35,428 bases of DNA from assembly GCA_027459705.1 (NCBI GenBank), contig DAIDHM010000085.1, positions 1 to 35,428 of the forward strand, written 5' to 3'. The notes under the pieces were generated by a model. It was not told the DNA's origin, searched no databases, and was given only the letters and a program-made list of their open reading frames with translations. This document shows positions 24,307 to 30,286 of the stretch, piece after piece. The translations under genes were made by a program, and so were the position numbers. The stretch is from Ktedonobacteria bacterium. Lineage in GTDB: Bacteria > Chloroflexota > Ktedonobacteria > Ktedonobacterales > JACDGC01. Each line of letters starts with the position of its first letter. Within the stretch, counting starts at the first letter, position 1.

Positions 24307-24861
24307 ATGTCAACAGAGCAACCACCCCCACCTGATATGCCTCCATATTTGACGCAACCTCCGCCTGGTGTGCCTCCATATCTGACGCAATCTCTGCCTG
24401 GTGTGCCCCCTTACCTGACGCAATCTCCGCCTGGTGTGCCCCCTTACCTGACGCAAACCCCGCCTGGTACGCCTCCATATCTGACGCAATCTCCGCCTGG
24501 TACGCCTCCATATCTGACGCAACCAGCGGTAGTACCATCTCAAGCTGGTAATACATTGTCGATCATTGCCTTCCTGGCAAGTCTCTATGCTCCATTTGGG
24601 AGTGTTCTGAGTCAGTTCACGCGGATATTCCCACAGTCCATTTCGTTCATCGGATTCTTTGGTTTATTGACATTGCCAGCCATCATCATCGCCATCGTGC
24701 TCGGGCATATCGCCCTCAGTCAATCGAAACGCTACATACCCGCTAAGGCGTATCGCGGGTTAGCTATCACAGCGTTGGTTCTGGGCTACGTAGAAATCGC
24801 GTTTCTGGTCCTCGTGCTCGGGGCGATTATCCTCATCTTCAGTGTCACGCGCATCGGATGA
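24307..24861 (+). CDS. DUF4190-like membrane protein with a proline-rich 11-residue repeat
   Basis: 184-residue protein. Residues 7-72 are six near-identical 11-residue units of the form xPPG[VT]PPYLTQ, predicted to be an extended cytoplasmic segment. Then come membrane segments at about 82-98, 112-135 (ISFIGFFGLLTLPAIIIAIV) and 152-180 (LAITALVLGYVEIAFLVLVL). The middle block IVLGHIALSQSKRYIPAKAY RG resembles DUF4190 proteins, which often carry Pro/Gln-rich N-termini. GGGAGGAA precedes the ATG. Function unknown; the repeat could bind SH3- or WW-like partners or anchor in the cell wall region (inference). Confidence 0.75.
   Translation: MSTEQPPPPDMPPYLTQPPPGVPPYLTQSLPGVPPYLTQSPPGVPPYLTQTPPGTPPYLTQSPPGTPPYLTQPAVVPSQAGNTLSIIAFLASLYAPFGSVLSQFTRIFPQSISFIGFFGLLTLPAIIIAIVLGHIALSQSKRYIPAKAYRGLAITALVLGYVEIAFLVLVLGAIILIFSVTRIG
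24325..24522 (+). repeat. Six tandem 33-bp coding repeats
   Basis: Six 33-bp units inside the membrane-protein gene, each coding an 11-residue PPYLTQ-containing unit. Differences between units are mainly single bases (GTG/ACG for Val/Thr, TCT/CTG/ACC changes), implying recent expansion. Being a multiple of three, copy changes keep the frame. Confidence 0.85.
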
Positions 24862-24987
24862 TACGGCTCTGAGATCTGCGCAATATTGCCATCGCGAGCC
24901 ACCATACACGCAAAACGAGCAAGGAAGAAGAAACGAAGAAACAGGGAAGGATGGGAGCTATCGCAGCCCCCATCCTTCCTCAGCACT

Positions 24988-27516
24988 TCAATTGGCCACA
25001 AAACTGATCATTTTACCCGGGATATAGATCACCTTGCGGACCATCTTACCTTCCAGCGCGGCCATGACACGGGGATTGGCCTCAGCGGAGGCGCGGACCG
25101 TCGCTTCATCAGCGTCGGGCGTGGCTTCGATAGTGCCGCGCATCTTGCCATTGACCTGTACCGGGATGGTGACGATCGTGTCGATCGTCAGTGCGACGTC
25201 AAAAGTCGGCCAGTCCGACTGATGAATGCTGGTAGTATGTCCTCGACGGTGCCACAGCTCCTCCGTGATGAACGGCGCCAGAGGAGCCAGCATCTGAATC
25301 AGCGCGTCAACGGTGGCCGTGAAGGCGGCGGGCTCGCGCGCCGCGGTGCCATCTTCGCGTGCCGCATACAGCGCGTTGGTCAGTTCCATCGCCGCCGCCA
25401 GCGCGGTGTTGAAATGCAGCTTCCCATAATGCTCTGTCATACGCTGGATAATCTTGTGACGCAGGCGGACCAGGGATGTCACCACCTCCGGGGCATCCAC
25501 CGCAGGTACAACCTCCGGTTGCGAGATAATCCAGACACGCTGGATGAACCGTGAGATCCCTTCAATGCCCTGATCGTTCCAGGGACCACCCATATCGTAA
25601 GGGCCCATGAACATCAAATAACAGCGCACCGCATCGGCGCCATATTTGCCGACAACTGTATCAGGGGCGATGACATTGCCGCGAGATTTCGACATTTTCT
25701 GGTTATCTGGACCCAGCACGATGCCCTGGTGAAACAAGCGGGTGAAGGGCTCATCGAAGTGCAAGTAGCCCATATCGCGCAACCCTTTCACGAAGAAGCG
25801 CGCATACAGCAGATGCATCACCGTGTGCTCTGCGCCACCGTTGTACATATTCACTGGTAACCAGCGCTTGATATGCTCCTGATCCCAGGGCGCCGTCGCA
25901 TTATGTGGATCAGCATAGCGCAAGAAATACCACGATGAACATATGAAGCCGTCCAGCGTATCGGTCTCGCGCCGCGCCGGGCCACCACAGACCGGGCAGG
26001 TCGTATTGATGAACTCTGGTACATACTTCAGGGGCGATTCGCCAGTCGGTTTAAACTCGACATAGTCGGGCAGCAGCACGGGCAGCTGATCTTCAGGGAT
26101 CGGCACGGTGCCATGTTCTGGACAATAGACGATCGGGATCGGCGTTCCCCAGAAGCGTTGACGCGAGATCAACCAATCACGCAGGCGATATGTTACCTTC
26201 GCCGATCCGACACCGCGCTGTGTGATCGCCGCGATAGCCGCCGCTTTGGATTGATCACCGGGGGTTCCATCGAAGGGACCCGAGTTGACCATGCGGCCCA
26301 TTGCGGGGCGCGCCGCCGTCCAGGTCGCGGGATCAGACGGTGCCTCATCTTCGGGGCAGATGACCTGGGTGATAGGCAATCCAAAAATACGTGCGAATTC
26401 GAAATCGCGCTGATCATGGGCAGGCACGCCCATCACCGCGCCCGTGCCATAGCTCATCAGCACATAATCAGCGATCCAGACGGGCACTTTAGCGCCACTG
26501 ATGGGGTTTGTGACATACCCACCCGTAAAGACCCCTGTCTTCGTTCGATCCGTACTCAGCCGCTCAATCTCAGATTCGCGCCGTACCGCTTCCACATAAG
26601 CGCGGACCGCACGCTTCCGCCCGGCAGTGGTGATGCGCTCCACCAGTGGATGTTCTGGCGCCAGGACGAAGAAGGTCACGCCATAGATCGTGTCTGGTCG
26701 GGTCGTAAAGACTGGCACTTCCACAATCTCAGCGGGTTGCGGCGCGGCCCCTTTGGCACGCGATCGCTTTGCCGGGATTTCGGCCGTGAAGCGAATCTCA
26801 GCACCCTCGCTGCGGCCAATCCAATTCTTCTGCATCAGCATGGTCTTCTCGGGCCAATCCAGGCCGTCGAAGTGCAGCAGTTCTTCGGCGTACCTGGTGA
26901 TACGCAGCAGCCACTGATCGATTTCTTTACGGACCACGATGCTATCGCAGCGCTCACACCGCCCATCTTTGACCTGTTCATTGGCCAGTGTCGTATTGCA
27001 AGAGGGGCACCAATTGGCGGGCGCTTTCGTTCGGTATGCCAGCCCGGCCTTATAGAATTGCAGGAACAGCCATTGCGACCAGCGGTAATAGTCTGGTTCG
27101 CACGAGACCACCTCGCGCGACCAATCCCAATGCGCGCCCATCAGCCGCAATTGTTGGCGCATGTTGGCGATATTGGCCAGCGTCCAATCGCGCGGCTGGA
27201 TGTTGCGTTTTATCGCGGCATTTTCCGCCGGCAACCCGAATGCGTCGAAACCAATGGGTTGCATGACATTGTAGCCGCGCATGCGCATGAAGCGGCTGAA
27301 GGCATCGTGGCCAGTATAGTTGTACCAATGGCCGATATGCAGATCCCCGGATGGGTACGGCAACATGACCAGGCTATAGTAGTTCTCTTTGCCGGGCACT
27401 TCATCAGGCGTATCGCCCACGTGCTGTTCGGCCCAGGCAGTCCGCCAGTATTGCTCGACGGCTTGGTGAGGATATCGTCCCGGTGCTTCGACGGGGCGGG
27501 TGGAGGTGGAAGTCAT
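24988..27516 (-). CDS. leuS: Leucyl-tRNA synthetase
   Basis: Class I aminoacyl-tRNA synthetase that charges tRNA-Leu, 842 residues, the normal bacterial length. The HIGH signature is at residues 60-63 (SGDLHIGHW), KMSKS near residue 605 (DNQKMSKSRGNV). The CP1 editing domain has VFTTRPDTIYG and GVPAHDQRDFEFA; a zinc-like motif CPSC...CERC is near 160-180, and a second, CPVCGG, before the KMSKS domain. The C-terminal VQVNGKMRGTIE domain is present. The ATG at 27516 is chosen because the domain starts normally there; AAAGGA is 13 nt away, so initiation may be weak. A further in-frame start at 27573 is not supported. Expression is controlled by an upstream T-box with a Leu specifier. Confidence 0.97.
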   Translation of the reverse strand: MTSTSTRPVEAPGRYPHQAVEQYWRTAWAEQHVGDTPDEVPGKENYYSLVMLPYPSGDLHIGHWYNYTGHDAFSRFMRMRGYNVMQPIGFDAFGLPAENAAIKRNIQPRDWTLANIANMRQQLRLMGAHWDWSREVVSCEPDYYRWSQWLFLQFYKAGLAYRTKAPANWCPSCNTTLANEQVKDGRCERCDSIVVRKEIDQWLLRITRYAEELLHFDGLDWPEKTMLMQKNWIGRSEGAEIRFTAEIPAKRSRAKGAAPQPAEIVEVPVFTTRPDTIYGVTFFVLAPEHPLVERITTAGRKRAVRAYVEAVRRESEIERLSTDRTKTGVFTGGYVTNPISGAKVPVWIADYVLMSYGTGAVMGVPAHDQRDFEFARIFGLPITQVICPEDEAPSDPATWTAARPAMGRMVNSGPFDGTPGDQSKAAAIAAITQRGVGSAKVTYRLRDWLISRQRFWGTPIPIVYCPEHGTVPIPEDQLPVLLPDYVEFKPTGESPLKYVPEFINTTCPVCGGPARRETDTLDGFICSSWYFLRYADPHNATAPWDQEHIKRWLPVNMYNGGAEHTVMHLLYARFFVKGLRDMGYLHFDEPFTRLFHQGIVLGPDNQKMSKSRGNVIAPDTVVGKYGADAVRCYLMFMGPYDMGGPWNDQGIEGISRFIQRVWIISQPEVVPAVDAPEVVTSLVRLRHKIIQRMTEHYGKLHFNTALAAAMELTNALYAAREDGTAAREPAAFTATVDALIQMLAPLAPFITEELWHRRGHTTSIHQSDWPTFDVALTIDTIVTIPVQVNGKMRGTIEATPDADEATVRASAEANPRVMAALEGKMVRKVIYIPGKMISFVAN

Positions 27517-27630
27517 AGTATATGCGATCCTTTCAACGGCACGTGCAACGGGCCGGATAGCGAGGAATGACAACTCGTTGGATGATTGGCGTTGGGTGAA
27601 GGGCGGTAATACGGAGTACAGAGCAATCTG

Positions 27631-27668
27631 AGAGGTACGTCATACCGCCATGACAATGACGTACCTCT
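27631..27668 (-). promoter_or_regulatory. Perfect 13-bp hairpin in the leuS leader
   Basis: AGAGGTACGTCAT (27631-27643) pairs exactly with 27656-27668; 12-nt loop. It is between the T-box terminator and leuS, about 115 nt before the start codon. On the leuS transcript no U-tract follows. The stop codon of a small ORF falls within its 3' arm, so ribosomes on that ORF would open the hairpin. Confidence 0.55.
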
Positions 27669-27744
27669 TACTAAGAGTAGGCCCGAGGGTCAGAGAATCG
27701 ATCGCGGCGCGCGCGATCGGAGCAGACCAGCCAGAGCAACACAT
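27640..27744 (-). CDS. Possible 34-codon leader ORF upstream of leuS
   Basis: ATG at 27744 preceded by AAAGGAG with an ideal 8-nt spacer (27753-27759); TGA at 27640-27642. The product starts MCCSGWSAPIARAAIDSLTL and ends RYVIVMAV. It has only three leucines, so it is not a classic leucine attenuator peptide. Because its end lies inside the 13-bp hairpin, it might couple ribosome passage to leuS expression. No homologue is recognised; the evidence is the ribosome site and position. Confidence 0.4.
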   Translation of the reverse strand: MCCSGWSAPIARAAIDSLTLGPTLSKRYVIVMAV

Positions 27745-27854
27745 CACGGGCACTCCTTTCGTCGTAGCCAAGTCGGGCCAAATTCCACGGTAGCAGAGCA
27801 CACTCGTCGCAACGGTAGAAGCGTAACGCCGAGTAACCGATAAAACTTGCCAAT

Positions 27855-27892
27855 AAAAAAGCGCCTTTCGTCCTGATCGGGACGAAAGACGC
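27855..27892 (-). terminator. T-box intrinsic terminator
   Basis: Thirteen-bp stem with one G-U pair (27880-27892 with 27861-27873 on the minus strand), 6-nt loop, then six Ts. Its 5' arm (CTTTCGTCC) is the usual competitor of the T-box antiterminator. Confidence 0.9.
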
Positions 27893-27930
27893 AACGCTTT
27901 CGCGGTACCACCCCATGTTGGTGGGTGTCT

Positions 27931-28006
27931 TGGTGGACCTGAGGGGACTCGAACCCCTGACCTTCTGCATGCCATGCAGACGCGCTCCCGGCTGCGCCAC
28001 AGGCCC
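27931..28006 (-). tRNA. tRNA-Ala(GGC), embedded in the leuS T-box leader
   Basis: Complete cloverleaf on the minus strand: 7-bp acceptor GGGCCTG/CAGGTCC (one G-U), D-arm GCGC/GCGC, anticodon stem TCTGC/GCAGA with loop ATGGCAT (anticodon GGC, Ala), 5-nt variable loop, T-arm AGGGG/CCCCT with TTCGAGT. The discriminator is A and CCA is encoded (27931-27933), total 76 nt. There is no promoter of its own between it and the riboswitch Stem I, so it seems to be transcribed from the leuS promoter at 28194-28222. Ala identity pair G3-U70 is present (third acceptor pair is G-U), which supports real alanine charging. Confidence 0.95.
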
Positions 28007-28193
28007 AAGTGATGGATGACCCACCCGCTTGGCGATCCGCTAACGTGGATCAGACGGCCCCGACTACTTGATTCACCGGGCCAGGGAAAGACAAGCGAGT
28101 TCGGTCACTCATTGTCGCCTCGCACCAACCGGCGACTCGCTGTTTTTGGCGTGACGTACTACTCTTGCCGACCCAAGTCTCAATTGCTTCTCT

Positions 28194-28222
28194 ATTCTAC
28201 CACCACGGCGCACGAATTGCAA
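28194..28222 (-). promoter_or_regulatory. Promoter for the tRNA-Ala/leuS leader transcript
   Basis: Minus-strand TTGCAA (28217-28222), exact 17-nt spacer, TAGAAT (28194-28199). The transcript would begin near 28187, about 18 nt before the base of Stem I, as expected for a T-box leader. Confidence 0.6.
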
Positions 28223-28352
28223 GGGGCGATCGCTGCAAGGGCAGGGTGTTCATCAAAACCGATGGGGGAGGGATAAGAAGGTCCAATCGACCATAGCATC
28301 ATATTGACGCGCTAAGCTTTGCATAAGAAGCGCGGCTGTGAGTACCCTGGGA

Positions 28353-28380
28353 TTGACGCCGACACCTTTAGGCATATACT
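28353..28380 (+). promoter_or_regulatory. Promoter for the DUF929/VKOR pair
   Basis: TTGACG (28353-28358), 16-nt spacer, TATACT (28375-28380). The -10 is the left arm of the dyad TATACT-gtgt-AGTATA (28375-28390), which could be an overlapping operator. About 110 nt of leader follow before the ATG at 28494. Confidence 0.55.
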
Positions 28381-28493
28381 GTGTAGTATAAGTAAGGCGA
28401 ATTGCCGATAAGCACAACCTCGAGGTTTGATCATGCAGGCGAGACCATGACTCGCGCTGATCCTGACTCGATACGATCTAAAGGACAGAGACC

Positions 28494-29636
28494 ATGAGCA
28501 AGACCTCCCGAACGCCGCGCACGACCAATGGGCAGGCACCAAAACCGGCTTCTGCCACGGCGGGTGCCGCGACAAAAGCCGGGGTGACTTCCGCCGCGCG
28601 CACCTCCACACCGCTGACGAGTAGCACAAAAACGCCATCGCGACCCATCACAGCCGCGAGCGCAGTGCCACCCTCAACCACACCGACAGCTTCCGCAACG
28701 CCTGCGGCACGTACCGGTGAGCGCGCCAGCGGCCAGAACACGGTGCGTCCCGTGAGCAAAGCCACCCAACAAGCGATGAGCGCGGGACAACTGCGTCGAC
28801 TCAAAGCCAAGCGGGACGAACGGAATCGCCGACTGATGCCGCTCTATGGTGCGGGCGGAGTGCTGGTTATCGTCGTCGCGATCTTCATTATCTTCTCGCT
28901 CCTCAATACCGGCGGCTCAACCTCAGCCAATGCGAAGACGACTCAAGCGGTCGCCAATAGTGTCACGACGGTACCCCTCAGCATATACCAGGGGATTGGG
29001 ACAGGTGGCGTGACGAGCATTTTACAAAAAGTCACGCCGTCAGTCGCCGTCTTGAAGGACAGCGCTGGCAAGCCATTGATAGTCTATGTCGGCGGGGAAT
29101 TTTGCCCTTACTGCGCCGCATATCGCTGGTCGATTATTGCCGCCCTGAGCCGCTTTGGCACGTTCAAGAATCTGGCTTTAACGACCTCGTCCTCTACGGA
29201 TATCTATCCCGATACGAACACGTTTACGTTCGTTGGCAGTAGCTATACCAGCCAATACATTACCTACTCGGCGACGGAGATTGAAGATCGCAATCAGCAA
29301 GCCTTGCAGACGCTGAACGCGCAAGATCAACAACTCTTCAATACCTATGACGGCCCACCCTACTCACAATCTGCTGGTGGAATCCCGTTCTTAGATATTG
29401 CCAATCAATATGTCACCGAAGCGAGTCCGTACAATCCGCAAGACATCAATGGCATGACCTGGTCACAGATTGCGGCCGCCCTGGGCAACCCTGGAAGTAC
29501 GCCAGCGCGTGACATTATCGGCACAGCCAATTACCTGACCGCCGCCATCTGCAATGTCACGAATAATCAGCCAGCCTCGGTCTGCCAGGCCGCGCCGATC
29601 CCGACGATTCAACAACAAGTGAATAGTGGGAAATGA
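28494..29636 (+). CDS. DUF929 family membrane-anchored thioredoxin-fold protein
   Basis: 380-residue protein. The first 110 residues are low-complexity, rich in Thr, Ser, Ala and Pro, ending in a basic stretch [14 protein letters not shown]. One membrane segment (about 116-135, [16 protein letters not shown]) then puts the rest outside. The exported part has the redox motif CPYC in [15 protein letters not shown] (about residue 203), with a thioredoxin-like fold as in DUF929 proteins, including [12 protein letters not shown] as the cis-Pro loop. A further C-terminal cysteine pair (ICNVTN, VCQAAP) is present. It probably acts as an extracytoplasmic thiol-disulfide oxidoreductase. AAAGGAC precedes the ATG. 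The next gene overlaps by 4 nt and encodes a VKOR, its likely redox partner. Confidence 0.85.
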   Translation: MSKTSRTPRTTNGQAPKPASATAGAATKAGVTSAARTSTPLTSSTKTPSRPITAASAVPPSTTPTASATPAARTGERASGQNTVRPVSKATQQAMSAGQLRRLKAKRDERNRRLMPLYGAGGVLVIVVAIFIIFSLLNTGGSTSANAKTTQAVANSVTTVPLSIYQGIGTGGVTSILQKVTPSVAVLKDSAGKPLIVYVGGEFCPYCAAYRWSIIAALSRFGTFKNLALTTSSSTDIYPDTNTFTFVGSSYTSQYITYSATEIEDRNQQALQTLNAQDQQLFNTYDGPPYSQSAGGIPFLDIANQYVTEASPYNPQDINGMTWSQIAAALGNPGSTPARDIIGTANYLTAAICNVTNNQPASVCQAAPIPTIQQQVNSGK

Positions 29637-30214
29637 ACAACGCACGAGGTGAGATGATGGAAACATCAACTGGACCCTGGCAACGCGTCTGGGGTATTGC
29701 TCGCGCAGTACCACTGCAGAGCGTGATTATCCTCAGTGCGGTGATCGGGGTCGGGATCTCGCTTTATTTAACCGAGGTCCATTATCAGGCCGTACCGTTG
29801 ATCTGTTCAACAAGCGGCTATGTGGACTGCGCGTCCGTGCTCAAGAGCCGCTTTGGCGTGGTTCCGGGCACAGCGATCCCCATTACCTTTCCGGGTATTC
29901 TCTGGTTCCTGGTGAGTGGCGGGCTGGCGCTGACCGACCTGGTGGCACGCACCCGCAATCAAGCAGCACCAACCTGGCTTTACCGCGCGCAGGCCGCCTG
30001 GGGGGCAGTAGGGATCTTGAGTATCCTCTATCTCATTTACGCGGAGATCGTGGTCCTCCACCACCTCTGCGCCTGGTGCACTGGCGTGCATGTGCTAGTC
30101 GTCTTGACCTTCATGCTCGCACTCTATCAGATGCAGGATGATGTGCCTGCCCCGGTCAAACCAGCACCCGCCGCGCGTCGACCCGCTCCACGCGCGACCG
30201 CGCGTCGGCGCTGA
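29633..30214 (+). CDS. Vitamin K epoxide reductase (VKOR) family protein
   Basis: Integral membrane protein of 193 residues with about four membrane segments. Conserved VKOR cysteines are present: loop pair C58 and C66 ([10 protein letters not shown]) and the quinone-site CAWC motif (C146, C149), with the conserved Ser/Thr-rich loop between helices. Bacterial VKORs pass electrons from periplasmic Dsb-like thioredoxins to quinone, like DsbB. It overlaps the upstream DUF929 gene by ATGA, so the two are translationally coupled and probably form a disulfide-forming pair. An alternative start at 29654 follows GAGGTGAG. The Ala/Pro/Arg-rich C-terminal tail is unusual. Confidence 0.9.
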   Translation: MNNARGEMMETSTGPWQRVWGIARAVPLQSVIILSAVIGVGISLYLTEVHYQAVPLICSTSGYVDCASVLKSRFGVVPGTAIPITFPGILWFLVSGGLALTDLVARTRNQAAPTWLYRAQAAWGAVGILSILYLIYAEIVVLHHLCAWCTGVHVLVVLTFMLALYQMQDDVPAPVKPAPAARRPAPRATARRR

Positions 30215-30235
30215 GTCGACTGTGAGAAAAGTTGG

Positions 30236-30269
30236 ACAGCCCGGACGATCATAGAATCGTCCGGGCTGT
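30236..30269. terminator. Bidirectional terminator between VKOR and S9 peptidase
   Basis: Perfect 14-bp stem ACAGCCCGGACGAT/ATCGTCCGGGCTGT (30236-30249 and 30256-30269) with a 6-nt loop between two convergent genes. The minus-strand side is followed by CCAACTTTTCTC. Confidence 0.75.
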
Positions 30270-30286
30270 TCTGATATTCGGCGGGA

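Larger units (their letters stand above)
27855..28190 (-). promoter_or_regulatory. T-box riboswitch (Leu, CUC specifier) interrupted by a tRNA-Ala gene
   Basis: Leader of leuS, read on the minus strand. Stem I: base stem GGCAAG (28164-28169) with CTTGTC (28090-28095); internal AGTA opposite GAA, followed by the specifier CTC (28099-28097, Leu); helix GTCAC/GTGAC; distal helix GTCGCC/GGCGAC with loop GGTTGGTGCGA. Stem II: GGCCC/GGGCC around GAA and AGTA S-turn bases (28056-28082). A IIA/B-like element GATCC...GGATC then AAGCGGGTGG follows (28021-28051). Then, instead of Stem III, a complete tRNA-Ala lies at 27931-28006. The antiterminator motif GGGTGGTACCGCG is at 27901-27913, and the terminator at 27855-27892. 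The T-bulge TGGT pairs with an ACCA tRNA end. In the family, uncharged cognate tRNA stabilises the antiterminator and turns on the gene. Confidence 0.93.

Noticed and set aside
24325-24522. Could the 33-bp repeats be a CRISPR array?
   Set aside because: The units abut without variable spacers and encode a regular peptide repeat.
24062-24556. Minus-strand frame with repeating MEAYQAEIAS-like units
   Set aside because: It is the reverse reading of the 33-bp coding repeat of the plus-strand membrane protein; repetition follows from the DNA period.
26113-27570. 485-codon plus-strand open frame
   Set aside because: Antisense to leuS, whose signatures (HIGH, KMSKS, editing domain) are clear; no ribosome site and odd composition.
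27640-28024. Two minus-strand frames of about 120 codons across the T-box and tRNA
   Set aside because: They read through the tRNA-Ala and T-box structures; only the last 34 codons have an independent start signal.
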